Shown here piece by piece: positions 25,513-40,000 of a DNA stretch of 64,000 bases. The notes beneath the pieces were generated by a model that saw nothing but the letters and a program-made list of their open reading frames with translations, was not told the origin of the DNA and did not search any database. The stretch's first letter is position 1. Every line of letters begins with the position of its first letter. Both the position numbers and the translations under genes were made by a program. Source of the DNA: Chrysoperla carnea (taxonomy: Eukaryota; Arthropoda; Insecta; Neuroptera; Chrysopidae); contig NC_058337.1 in the NCBI RefSeq assembly GCF_905475395.1, positions 69,026,368 to 69,090,367 of the forward strand, in the 5' to 3' direction.

Positions 25513-27893
25513 AATAATCTTCTTATTTGAATATATTCTTGTCCTCAATGAATATTCTCCAATATACCTATTAAGATTAATTGTAGTACAATTAAAAGTA
25601 GATGGTAGCAAATAACCGGAAAAGTCCGATAACTGGAAAAGAAGCTTGGTTTTGTAAAATTAGTTTTTCCGAATTGTCTCGAAAACTATAAAGAGTTTTA
25701 TTTATTTCAATAATTTGAGATATATTCTTCATTTAAACTCCTTGAAGAGGGTGAAAAACAAGAAAATTAAATTTTTAATCCATTGCGAATCTCGAGTTTG
25801 ATTGAATTGACTAGCTTTATTTTAAATTTTGCAGTTTGGTTTTTGTTTTCTATCTGAAATATATTTTTCGTGGGAGCGGTAATGTTTTGCGTATACCGAA
25901 GTTGTCATGTTCACACCAAATTTTTGTGTGACTTTTAATAATTATCTAAATTTTTATTAGCGAAAAACTAAAAGAAAATTTTGTGCAAAATTTTTGTTAA
26001 TAAGAAAATTTCAACAAGCTATAATTGTAATTGATTTCCCGTGTACATAATTTACCAGTCATGTTTCAATAATGAGTTTAATTAGTTTAAATTAAAAAGT
26101 GCATAGATTTAAAAATTATGCAATTGAAAAATTTAGGAAAGCTTTAAAATATTAACTGGAAATAATTATAATTGAGGATGTTTTTAATTACAAAATATGT
26201 ATATCTACTTTTTATAATAGTAATACTTTACTTATAAAAAAGCAACTTTCCCATGAAAAATGGAGAAAGTTTTTTTGCATTTTTATGGTTAAAATTCTTT
26301 GTTGGATTGTGGTTAGGTAATAATTTCGCGGGAAGAATAAAAAACTATTAAAGTCAATCGAATTTGATTTCGCATTTTTTTTTTGCATATGTTTACGTCT
26401 TAAAACACTGTTTGTATTAATTTCATGGAAAAATAACCTTTTACGATTATCTATGAATATTTTCTTTATTGGGAAAAAATTACAATTTAAATAGTTTTTG
26501 AAATATAATAAATGAACAAGTCTCACGTTTTATAAGGGTAATTTCACACTGATAAGACAGTGCAACTAAATTGTTGACAGCATGCACAGTTGTAATATAA
26601 AAGTAGCAACTATTAGCTTAGCGAAAAATCTTAATTTTGAAAGACAGATTGTTGTCTCATATGTAACTATGCAAAAAAACATTTTGTCATAATTTTTTAG
26701 ATATTTGGACATTTTTGTTCCTTTTAAAATTAACGACAAATTAAAAACAAGATGCGCGTGCAATTAGCAGTAAGCTGTTTTTCGAACAAACAAACTTGCG
26801 GAAAACCTGTTTTTTTTTTTTTTTAAAGCGGAGTGGTGTAATTCATCAGATAATGCTCCAAAATTTTTTTTGCAGTTATATAATAACTAAGCGTCTAGGA
26901 GTAATCTGGAATATTCTTGATTGGAATGATGACTAAATTTTTTTATCATTTCAGGACTTCAGGTGAAGAAATCTTTAGAAGTAAGCAAAATGTAAAAGTT
27001 TAAAACTTCTAATTAAACAAAAAGGAAGATACGTTAAAATTTATGTTATTGTTGAGTATCGCTATAGAGATTTCAAATAAAACTATTTTTTGCAAGAAAG
27101 GGAAGTGCAAAAATCTTTGATTGCTTATAACTTCTTCGTTCTTTAATTAATTTCAATATAACTTTTAAATTTTGTTATGGTATCAACTCTCCTTTTACAT
27201 TTTTATGAGTAATGTGGCAAATTCGATTTCAGTCATCTACCCAGTTATGTGAATATTATATTATCTTTAAAAAATCAATTAAAATAGATTTACAGATTTT
27301 ACAGTTTATATTCAATTTTTGCATATTCAATTGGTTATTAGAAATCTGTTGGTGTTTCACTGAATTATTTTTTCATAAAATTTGCTATAAGTAATATTTC
27401 AATGTAAAATATCAAAACTGTCTATCCCTCGTGAAGTAAAAGGAAGAAGGGGTTATTTTGACATCAACAAATAGAATTACCTCTTCATATATATTGGCGG
27501 ATATCTATTTTCTACACTAATTTCTAGATGCAAACATTTACTAATCGTAAATGGATTGGTCAACTATCTATTCCCAGAAGCCTCAGTTCTTTAAATTCTT
27601 ATAAAAGATAATTAATATGATGCTAAATAATAGACTTAAATGTTCGTGTTTGACTTGGCATTTGAAGTATAGTTGCCAGCTTTATTATAGTGTGTAACAG
27701 CCTTATTAATCAATCATGTTTATACTGAGTTTGCGTATGAAAGGTTATGTTTCAATGTTCAAGGGCCAAAAGAAATTTTTATGTTGATAGATAGAAACAG
27801 AAATCTAGAGTATATTATTTGTTAATAATCAATTTTTGTGCTCACAGTCAATTTTTTCCGTACAAAACTGTAAAAAAAACGATCGTTGTATTA
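25513..27893. other. Intergenic, upstream of the DUF1397 gene
   Basis: AT-rich; open frames at 26212-26526 and 26566-26763 (minus) are low-complexity and not convincing. No repeat family was recognised. Confidence 0.45.
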
Positions 27894-27899
27894 TCAGTT
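27894..27899 (+). promoter_or_regulatory. Possible initiator of the DUF1397 gene
   Basis: TCAGTT matches the arthropod initiator and lies 190 nt before the ATG; a TAAAAAA stretch sits about 25 nt upstream. Position is a guess from motif only. Confidence 0.25.
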
Positions 27900-28084
27900 A
27901 TTAGTGAAGTGCCAATCTAGTAACAGCAATCTACCTTTTACATTTTTGCTGTTTTATTATTAACACTTTTTTTTAATGTGATTTATAAAATTTAAGTTTT
28001 TAATTATAAATTAATTTTTAAATAAATTTTTTCAAAGTTAAATTTAGTCAATTTTTAAATTTAGTTAATAAAATTTTTTTGAAA

Positions 28085-31000
28085 ATGAAGAAGTTTTTAC
28101 ATGTATTTTATATCCTTATTGTCGGTAAGTTATGACTTTTACTTAAAAAATTTCTAGTTAATTACTTTATAATTTCACCGTAAACATGTTTACCTCATCA
28201 AATTTTGTAAACATCATAATCAAATAAAATTTATTGATATAATTGTGATCTAAATGACCGAACATTATGTTTTTTTTTCATATTGAAAATGAATGCACGT
28301 GATTGTGTACTTATCAACTTTGATATGAAAACAAAAAAATCTTTCGAAGTTTGTCCCCTCATTATGCTGTTTTTTTTATTCTTTTGTTTATACAAATTAT
28401 TTTGACCTATGGCCACTTGATTTTAATTTGTGCAAGAAGACTCAATCAACGTGCAAGGTAATCGTGATTTTTTAATTCAAGGTTTATTAATTATTTATAA
28501 AAAAAAAATAAATAAATTTTATTAATATTTTACATTCTTAGTATGTTTCCTCGATAACCTGTTATGGAAGTCAAAATTTATTCTGTTGATAGCCGGTGTC
28601 TGACTTATTTAATATACTTTTAGATCGTTATTTGACATCAACTTATGCCAAATCTTTAAATTTACCGGATAATGATATGTAAAATGTTTGCTCGTTTATT
28701 GTGATTATTATAGATACCTTTTTAAACAAGTTTAACTCACCAATTTTTTCACCTTTTTTATACCCTGTATGTAAATGTAATATATATCAAGGTGTACTAA
28801 GTTTAATTCCAAGTTTGTAACGCTTAAAAATATTGATAATACACTAACAAAACACGATAATTCAAAAAGTAAAAAAGATATCAAGCTAGCAACATATTTC
28901 AGTTGGGTTTATGTCCGTATAACATCTTGTAAACCGTTAGACATAAAACAAAAGTTGAAATGTAAAAAATGTTCCTTATAAAACTTGTTTGAAATATTTT
29001 TTTGTAAATATCACTGCTTAAGTGTTTACCCATGAAGGCGCAAATTAGCAAAAAATTTGGTGTCAATTTTCTCCAAAATTATAAAAGATAGGGAGTTCAA
29101 AACTTGTAGCTAGCTTCAACTAGTGGTCTTGCGAAACATTCTCGTAAAACGGAAAAAAAATTATAGCAAATACTTTCGAGGACAAAACTTTGGTGTCTAG
29201 TTTCTCCAAAATATTTTCGAAAATTTTCGAAAATCAAATAAAGCCGCTGAAAATAAAATAATTGTGTTGGTATTTTAAACTCTTCTAACTTATAAAAAGA
29301 TAATGCGAGTACTGAAATTTAACACTTTTTGTGCAGAGTATTTCATCAATTAACTCAATTGTTTGTTTTCACTTGTTTATCTGTTAATTACTCAAAAACT
29401 GACTGAAAATTTGGTATGGCCCCTAATTCATCTATTCTATATGTAATGTGCATTGCAGACTTTTATATAGGTAGAGGACTGGAGGCGTCTTTTTTTAATT
29501 TCAATGATATCGATCACTTTTGTTATTTTTTCAAAAACGACAGAACCATCGCTCACTCCGGTAACATCAGTGCTGCCTGAAATTTGTATGGGTGGCTAAA
29601 CGCGAATCACAGCGACTACCGAAATTTTTTAGGGTACTATATTTAATTTTCAGACAGTTTTTGAGTAATAAACTAACTGACTGAGAATTTTGATATTTTC
29701 AGTAAGTAAATTTAGTCAGTCAGTTTATATAGCCGCATGATCTGGCAATAAAAAATGATTTTAGGCCGTATTAGGATAATGATAGAATACGATGCGTCAC
29801 TTTGTCTCCGGAGGGCCTGAATAGTTCTAGTGTTATGTTTACTAAAATGAATTCATTCTGTAAACATGGCAGCGTTGATAAAATCATTTTTTCCCCAATA
29901 TTTTCGAATTTTAACCTGATTGAGAATTTTGTTTTGTTTGTATATACTGTGTGTTGGAAAAGTCCAAACGTCAAAGGTTAATATAAATCTAGTCAACGTT
30001 TGCTACTAAATCTAGTCAAAGGTTGTTTGTATTATTCTGCTTTAGTTGTACTTTATACAAGGTTTTCTTGTGTTTTAAATTAATAAATCGATACCATCAC
30101 AAAAATATTGGCTATTTTTTAAAAACAAAACATTTTTAACTGCTTATTGATAATAGTATCTATTGGCCAGACGAAATTTTGATTTTTAATAATCACATGA
30201 TTATTGGGGGTGGAGATACTTTGTATGATACAGATATTTTCTATGAAATATGAGTGAATGGGATTCTATTTAATATTTATTCGATTACTTATCATTATTA
30301 ATTAAAATAATTTGATTGTCACGGAAAAAAATTTCAAAATAATCTTTTTCCTTTCTGTGTTTTATATTCTTCCTGAGTCTGCTAAACTATATTTTATTTC
30401 ACAAAATTTTCATTGTATTTAATTTTTCTTAATTAAATATTATCTTTTTTCTTTCTTTACTCCTCCCACCCCCAATCTGCAAGCCGGTAAACAAAATCCT
30501 TAAAAGTTTCTAGAAAATTTTTTCTTTCATTCCGTTATTATTTTGTAATTTTCATTTCCTATTATGATGTATCTTTTGTTTTTATCATTTATCATTTTTT
30601 TTTTTGTTTTTTTCTAGAATTTAGGAAAAAAAAACCTTTCCTATACTCTCCGTGTTAATGACTTTTTATCGCGAGCTAGATAACGGGCAAAATCGGCTTA
30701 CACTTTTGATGATAAATGTATTATAATATCCTTAATAAGTATTTAAATTTTTAAAGTGTCCGATCGAAGCTTCATCTTTGGCCAAAAAAACCACCTTCGG
30801 CAAAATCTTCAACCCGAAAACCTGCCCCAAAAACAAGTAATTTTTTTTCATCTCTAGATCAATTACTAGAGATAAACCTTCAATATTAAAGTTTTAAAAT
30901 AATTTATATTATTAGTTGTAGCTTGTGGCGATAGCCGATTCGGATTCGCCCTGAAATCGACCTTTGGTTGGATCTTTTTTTAGCACCTTTTTCGGTGTCA

Positions 31001-34000
31001 AAACGAACCCTTTGGTCTTAGTGTGTCCCACTCCGGGACATACTCATAGCAAGACAACCTTAAGACACTAGATGTGCTTTCCTGCAGATATTCAAAATCC
31101 AAAGTTGAAATTTATTTTTGCTAATTCGGGTGTAAATTTTAGATTTTTAAGTTTGTTTACTTTTGAAATTAAAACCGCATTTAATTAGTCGGAGGAAATA
31201 GTGGTTTTGAATACCCACAGAATTGGTATATGGCATTATCTATAATAAAAATATTTTCCATGAAATACGATCCAATATTTATGTTTATTTATTTATTCTT
31301 TATTCAATTATTATTTATCATTAATTCAATTAATATATTAGTCACAGAAAACATGCATCATTTATATTTTTATATTGATTTAAAAACAGAGCATTCATTC
31401 TTTGTGAAAGATATTTAGGTGTTATCTTTATTTTGCAATATGAGTCACATCAATGTGACTTATTTTTCAAACGTCATAAAAATTGTATAAAAAATTGTTT
31501 ATTTTTTGTACTTCCGATATAAATATTGTTTTGAATGCGATTAGTTTGAATGTACTTTTAAACCATGTGAAGATGATATAGAATTATTATCATTTATAAA
31601 ATATTTGAGAGAGTGTTGTACCTTTACATTTCTGCTATGTTCTGATGAAAGCTTACATATCTCAAGAACCAGAATTTGATTATTTTAATTAATTACGTTG
31701 GTTAAATTAATAGAAAAAGAATTTGAATTTAAATTGAAAAAAACATAAATAAATAAAAAATGATTAAGGATGTATGCGCCACGGCAATTTTGCATAAACG
31801 GCTTGATTTTTTTTTTATATGAAGTTGGGCCAAGTCTAAATCAATTCTGAAAATTTCAGGGGGGGGGGGGGGTTGTCCGATTATTTAAAAAAAATAAATG
31901 ATTTCAAAAGTAGCCATATTTAACATAGGTTTTTTGGGAAAACGGTAGACGGATGATATTTTTCATAGATTTCTCCAAAACTAGTCGGTGGAAATTTAAA
32001 AAAACTATTTAAATTAAAACCTAAATAAATTATTGAAAATAAAAATAATCCGTTGTGCCCGAGTAATTAAGGATAAATGAGCACGGAAGGGAGGACACAA
32101 ATTAAAAAAATATATATTTTCAATTTTGATGGTGAATTATGTTATAAATTGAAAATATAAGACGAAGGGTAAGAATAAAATTTTTCGATATCTGAAGCAA
32201 CTTTCGAAATATCGAAAATTTTGTTTAATTATTTAGCTTTCGATATTTCGAAAACCAAGGCAGATATCGAAAAATTTTATTCTTATTAAGTTATTACAAA
32301 TTGGATCTCGTACTACCTTTAAAATTATTTAAAACAATAAATGTTTTTATTTCAAAATGACATTTCAGAGATACATCCTTTTATAAAAACAAGGCATACC
32401 CAACAATAAGCAGTGAAAAATTTTACTTATTGCATTAAATAATTTTTTTTCTATATTTTACTTGGAAAAGAAATCACACGCTTAATCATTTTCTCGGTTG
32501 CTTGTCTTCTGGGTGAGTAAACTTTACCTTCATATAAAATATTAATGATATCTCATAGACAAAGACTTTAAGGTACAACACTTTACCCTATATATATATG
32601 TCGTCGAACTTATAATGATTTAATTACCACAAATTAATATTCAATCATATTTATAATAACTTCCATTATATTCATAATTTATACTAAAGTATATGCAAAG
32701 AGAAAATTTGGTATAGATCGCTTTTAGAGACCACACCAATAACTTCCTGATTCAAAAATTATTAAGCTCATTGCAAAATTAAACTTTATTTTCTATAACT
32801 TTACTTATGATAAATATCTGGTTTGTGATAATACTATCTGAGAAATTTCAATTTCTTTCCTCCCATATAAACCTCTTTTTTCTACTGATAAAATCGAAAT
32901 CTTTTAACATCATCAGTACAATTTAAAATTGATTACATCATTTTTTCGGTAATCATGTCATGGCAAAAAATTTCACCATATATTTTTATACCCTGTATAT
33001 ATGTAATATATATCAAGGTATACTAAGTTTAGCCACAAGTTTGTAACGCTTAAAATATTGATGCTACGAACAAAATTTTGATACAGATGTTCATAAAATC
33101 ACCTTATGAGTTCATTTTCGGTTGTTTCTCTATTTCAATTTGTCTGTCCGACTGTGAACATGATAATTCAAAAACGAAAAGAGATATCAAGATGAAATTC
33201 GTTAACGTGCTTCTATAGTATGCCCAGAATGTAAAAAGTGTGGTTGAATTCGTAAATGAGCAACGTTGGTTAAAGTCTTGGCTCCGCAGGACCCATCTTG
33301 TAAACCGTTACAGTAGAACAAAAGTTTAATTGTAAAAAATGTTCCTTATAAAAAAATATACAACTTTTGTTTGATATATTTTTTCGTAAACATCACTGTT
33401 TACTCGCGAGGGTGCAAATTTGGACAAAACTTTGCTGTCTATTTTCTCCAAAGCTATAAAAGATAAGGAAATGAAAATTTGTAAAATCAAATAGTGGTCT
33501 TGTGAAAAAATATCGAAAAATCAAAAAATATTATCGAAAATTTTCACGCAAGCACAAGCAGTTTTCACTAGTTTTTAAATAGTATAAAAATGTTCTAGGC
33601 ATCCAGACACAATAAACCGCAAAAATATATCATAACATTTTTGATTATGATATTAACTCAAAGTATAATACAAATGTGGAAAATTTCAGATTAATATACA
33701 TTGCACAATTAAAAATTACATTAAGTCAATATGACTAATTACAGGAAAATTATTTAAAATTATTAAAATTTTTAACAAAAAATTAATTCGTACAAGCCTC
33801 CATTTTGCTTTCTTTTTTTTTTTTAATTCATACGTAATCACTTTTCTGGGCAGGTGGGAAAAGATTTACGTAAATGATATTATTAATCTATTCTTAGAAA
33901 CTACTACCACAAGTACCTTTCATACATAATAATTTTTGCGATTCACTATCAAATTTATTTATTTTAAAATTTTGGGATTAGTCCAAGAGCCAAATCACTT

Positions 34001-37000
34001 TTCGTAGTATATAAATTTGTATACCATGTATATATGAAATATATATTGAAATATATCAAGGTATACTAAGTTTAGTCCCAAGTTTATAAGCTTAAAAATA
34101 TTGATGCTGCAAACAAAATTTCGATAAAGGTATTCATAAAATCACCTAATTAGTCCATTTTCGATTGTTAAATTTTGTAGACCAATGTTAATGATTATTA
34201 ATCTCCTAATACAGAGGCTGTATAGATGTTGTTTGTATTTATTCTGAATAATCGGAATGTGTTGAGAATAAATTTTATTGAACTGTTTGATTATTATCTA
34301 ACAGCAATTTACCAACAATTAATCGAAATGATTGCGTTTATAAAGTCTAATTATATGAGTAATCAACATTTCCGTTTCAAAATTATCACAACTATTTTTC
34401 TATAAATGCTAAGAGAAATTAATATTGGGGAAGGTCGAATAAGATTATCGAATATAATAACGGACATTCTATTGTCAGTTTATTCAAAAAAGTATAACAT
34501 GACAATATGACATACAAATTGCAAAATTAAAATCATTTCATTTTTTAGTTTTCAATGGATTTTGTTTAAATTAATTTGCATAAATTTACAAATGAATTCG
34601 TTATTTTTTAACCCTTATAAAATATTCATAAATATATACAGGATTTCCTTCTGCCTAAAAAACTTTCTCATTGCCGTACAAAGTGTAAATTAAAAAAAAA
34701 GAATCATGTATGCTGTGATTTAAGTGACTACTTGCCAATTTTAAAACTACCAATAAATTTAGAGATTAAAACAGCGTAGCCAACTCCGTACGCGGTATAC
34801 CTAGGGTAGCAGGCTCGATTATCGCCGTCACAATGTGTAGTGCATGGAATATAATAATTGGGAAAAGGTGATAAAACACATGATATAGCCCAAAACCCTA
34901 TAGCCCAAAAAAGTAGGTTCATGACGAAATTTTCTGCAAAAAGATTTTTTTTAATGGAATATGTTAAGGGGGGGGGGGTTGAGAGCTTCAGCCGCTATCT
35001 CGGAAATCTTATATATTTAAACGAGCAATTCTTGTATATATATATATATCAACGATCTTGGAAATGGCTCCAACGATTTTCATGAAAATGAGTATGTAGG
35101 GGTTTTTTGGGGCGATAAGTCGATCTAACAAGGTTTCATTTTAAAAAAACGTCGTTTTATTCGTTTTTTCATGAAAAACTGAAACATACATCGCAAAATA
35201 TGACTCTTCCTGACATCTATTGGTGTATATCGTAGTTAATGGTAGTTAATGAAATAAAATACATTACCGGGACATTCAAATTGGTATTTGTGTGGAGACA
35301 TTTAAAACGGTCTTCTATTAGTGATAAAAATTGTGTCTTTTTAAGAATACCGAGCAAAGCTCGGTCATCCAGATATTGATACATTAAGTATCATAAGTTT
35401 TCATTATACAGGAAAACATTTTTTATAAAAGTTGTAGAAAATGTTATTATCTACGAACATGATTCCTACTACTTTTGTTGACGATGTACGGTTCACGAGA
35501 TATTTGATAAAACGTGTTTATCAAGATGGCGGCTGAAGTTCGCGAACCCGTCCCACGGTTCACAAACTTGGGTTTACATTCTATAGAAAATTGCAGAAAA
35601 AAAGTACCCGATTTTTGGTTGTTTTAGCTGGGACATTTTGCATTAAGTAGATATATAAAGCTTATAAAATTTTTAATTCTGTTTATTTGAATAAAGTTTT
35701 TTTAATACTAAACCCAGACATCAAAACTTTAAGCGTACTATTATGCTAAAAACATAATATAATATGTTTGTATACAAATTTCTATTTCTATACAATGAAA
35801 TTAATTAGAATCTTACAAGGATTTTATGCCTGAGTGAACCTCAAACTTTAAAACTTGAATTCATTTATCTCTTGAAAGTGAAAAAAATTTCAATTTAAGA
35901 TAAAAACGTTTCTTTTCAATTATTTTGTTATTCTATTTTTAACCAGAAAAGTTTTATAACTATTATTATTTGAACTTTGAATGCAGCATTTTAAATTCAT
36001 ACTTAATAAAAACTGTTTAAAAAGGCTCTTAAACAGCTGAAGTTGTAATCGTTGTGTATTTTAGTACAAAGTAATTTCAATTTAGTTTACGCGAAAAATC
36101 GATTTATCATTTTTTTTCACAAAAATATACTTTTATACCTTAATAGATTAATGAAAAGTTTAAATTAATCCGGATAATCTAGCGTCATCGATCCTACATT
36201 TAATGATTCCGACCGCCACTAGATACGAGTGTTGTATGAAATCTCGAAGCCAGTTCATCAATAGATCGTAACATTTTCGTCACTCGAAAAATTAAAAACT
36301 AAAATAAAGTTTGATTCAAATCGAACACTTTGGTTAAAATCGGCCGTCGCGTCGTAATTTACAAATTGAAAAATAAAATTTCATATCAGTATAATTACAC
36401 TGTTAAAAGCGTGGCAAGTTAAAAGACTGTCTTGAAATTGGCGGTAATTTGTTCAGTATTGTCTTTAAGTCATTTGTGAATTACTAATTTAAAAATTGTT
36501 TAAACTGAACTTTATGAATTTAAGAAACGACGCTCTTTAGATCATAATTTGCCAAGTTATAAATAATTTATTCTAAGGAGATCCACTAATGATCTTGGTT
36601 GTTTAAAAATTTTAATTAATTCATATAAATTTTTATTTTTTACAGGTACCACATTAGTATTATGTGAAAATGATGGTCAAACGGATTTGAATGACTTAGA
36701 CGGTTTAAAAGAGCGTGTACAAAGTAGTATACAAGACATTCCTGGTATTAATAATTTACCAATCGATCAATCTGAAGTACCAAGTGCTGAAGAAGTACAA
36801 AATGCTTTAAAGAAAAAATGTGACGAAAATGGTGGTCCTGAAGCGTTTAATCAAGTGGAGGTTAGTTTATGATAAGTTAAATATTTAACATATAGTAGAA
36901 TCCTACTATTAAAAAAATAAATTTGATTATCTTTGTTTAACATCAACCCTAGTAGCTCAGTTGATTAAAGCGTGCTTTACCAATTCCGTTCGCGGTATGT

Positions 37001-40000
37001 CTAAGGTAGCGGGTCCGATTCTCGCCGTACCAACAAAATTAATTTAATTAATAGTTGTGTTGGGCTGGTGTAGTGCATGGTATATGCATGAAGGAGGTAC
37101 ACTCAGGCTCAGAAAATAATAGAGGAGCTGATTAATGAAATTATCAGCGGATAAGGTTGCAATTCTACGGAACAATTTATTTTTTTTGGGACCGGCTCAA
37201 AAATGTTGTAGAACACACTGGCTTAGAAATTCAGCTAACCTAATTCTGCTGAAAAATAATGTTATTTGAGAAAACAGCCATTATACCTTATATTTTTGGC
37301 TATTCTAAAAACATTTTCTGTCGCGTGGAAATTTTTTCTACAACTCCAATTTTGAGATAGATACCAGTGATTGAAAAAAAAAACTTAATTTTGATGATGT
37401 CGAAATTATAGGTTATTGTGTGATTTCCATCAAATATTTGATTTGAAAAATTATTTAAAGTCGTCTAAAATATGAGATTTAATAAGTTTCAAGTCAAGTT
37501 TTCTCAAATTTCATTGTTTTTCAGCAGAAATAGCTTGGGCGAACTTCTAAGTGCGTAGGTGCGCGCGAATGATAAAATAACGCTTTCTAATCAATTTTGC
37601 TTTATTCTACACACTCATACAAACATTTTGAGATCGGTCACTTAAAAAGTTATATTGTTCCATAAAAATTGCACCCTTAAATGCTTCATTTCCTTCAGTA
37701 ATAGCTTCCATTAACTAGATAAAGATCTTATTTTTTATCCTACCCACGAAGGAATAAGATGAAACCTCAATTTTTCGCTAAGCAAAAAAATGCGCCATTT
37801 TAGCGATTTATTATGAATTAAGAAAAAATGAAACCAAACTGAAACTCGGTTTACCATATTATTTCATCTCAGCTAAACACTTAATACTCTCTAAATCTTA
37901 AGGAATGTAATTTCATTCATATTTGTGAATATTAACAATAGATAAACGAACTGATTTTCCCTAAAACTCCGTCGTAGACATTCTTTAAAGAATTTATGAT
38001 GTTTGCTTGCAAAGTTAAAATTGGACGGGGATAACTTTAACCATTAATTACTAATTGTAGTGAAACAGTGGACTCTGTCATGTAATAATAAAAATATATA
38101 AGTTCTAAATGTTTTGTTCTTTATTTTTTTTTTTTTTAGAATGCTAATGAAGCAATCAAAGACTGTTTTGGTAAACTACTAAATGTTAGTGTAATACAAG
38201 AAGAAATCGAAGAAGCAAAAAAGACTGGTTTGTAATTTTTTTATTAAATTTTATGTATATTAACGTAAATTTTATATACGTCAACGCTTAAATCAGAATT
38301 TGAAACAATAAAAAAAATTTTTACCTGAAATAAAAAAAGTTAATTAATTAATATATTATTGACCTTCATTATGATGTTTAGAGAAACGTCTGTGCTATGA
38401 TAATTATTTTTATAGATATAAATTTTTTTTTAAACTATAAATTTTTAAAAATTGAAGTTACAGGAAAGAGGATCTTGTTTCTTTAGTGTAGGAATTTTTT
38501 CACTCGAATAAAGTAACATCCGGTGCCATCGGGATTTAAAGTCCATTCATAAATACTGTGACGGGACACCGATGCTGTCCCGACTCTGGCGTTTGTGAAC
38601 AATTTTTCTTTGATATTCACGCAATTTCGCCGCCTTTAGTTGTCATTTCTAATGACATTCATAGTCAGTTTGAATAGCCCAAAATGATATCTTTTTACTT
38701 CTATATCATTCATCGTGAATTTTTACATAGAATGATTTGATGCAATAGCATTGTTCTAAGACGAACAAGAGAGTAAAAACAATAGAAGACTAGTCCAATA
38801 TACAAATATCGAAGCAACTTCATCAATAGATCGTGTCATATTCATGATTCGAATAATTAAAAACTAATAAGATAAAAAAATTTATTAAAATCGGGTATGT
38901 TGCAGAATCTAAGTGATTAAGAATATCAGCGCCTAAGCTTCTTCGAAAGTGGAAACTTAAAGTGATGATACAAATTTGTTGTCGATATCGGTGATTGGGT
39001 CGTTTGGGATCGCTATCTACTTACTGTTAGGCGATAGAGATACTCGTATTGCTACTATATGCTTGAAACAAAAATTTGATTTGTAACTGAAAATCTGTAT
39101 GCTGGGAATATTTTAAACATTAATTTAGAAAATGTCCTTGAATAAGCTTTTAGTTTCTTTTATAGAAATTATATTAAGCTTACATACATGTTATTTATTA
39201 TATCTGCTTGGCAACAAAAATGGGGAAATCGGAAAAGTGATAAAATATGATTTGATTCTAGCGACATCCTGTATTTGTTATTCTTATTTCATTGTACTTA
39301 ATCGTGAAGGTTTTGTTCATTGTAAATGAACAAAATAGAAAAGATAATAGTATTTCATATCTGCAAAATAGTTATATTATGTATTATGGTTTTCTTAAAC
39401 AAAAGATAAAATAATTAAACAATACTTATATTACTTTATTATCACTGAGTACAAATTTGCATTCGAGACATTGAAAATAATTTTAAATATTCTCACGCAA
39501 ACCCACAAACTCAGTTTTTGGATCAAATGCACAGTTGCTATGTGCAAGATGTTGTTTTTTAAATGAGTAGTGGATTTTGTCTTATTAATTACACTCTTTT
39601 TTCTAATAAGCTTTAAAGGAAAAAGCTGGGACTAGTGCAAAATAATCGTTCGTCTAAATTTCCGTTATATGGCATCAGAAAGACTCTTAAAAATTCATGG
39701 TTTTCGAAAATATGCAGTTAGATACTTTAATTTTGGTTTTACATACTATTTAAAGGGACATAGTGGAGATATGTTCCTAAAACGAATCAAAATAGCGGGC
39801 CATTTATTTTCCAAATAAAACTTGCCAATGTATTGTCTGAAAAATACTGAAATAAAATATAAAAAAATTTAATAAAGCTGTAAAACGTTATAAAGATGTT
39901 TTGTACACCGCTCTTTATTATATACAAATTTAAGGTTATAAAATAATTCGTTTAGTAGAAAAAATAGAGCAAAAATAGTTGTACTAGAAGTGTAGAGCCC

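Noticed and set aside
30750-31030. Two short GC-richer stretches resembling exons (KTTFGKIF and KSTFGWIF)
   Set aside because: The donor after the first is weak and in-frame stops follow both; no family recognised. Probably repeat-derived, inside DUF1397 intron 1.
31859-31872. 14-base G run, with another of 10 at about 34970
   Set aside because: Considered as a quadruplex site, but single homopolymer runs at repeat edges are more likely slippage or assembly effects.
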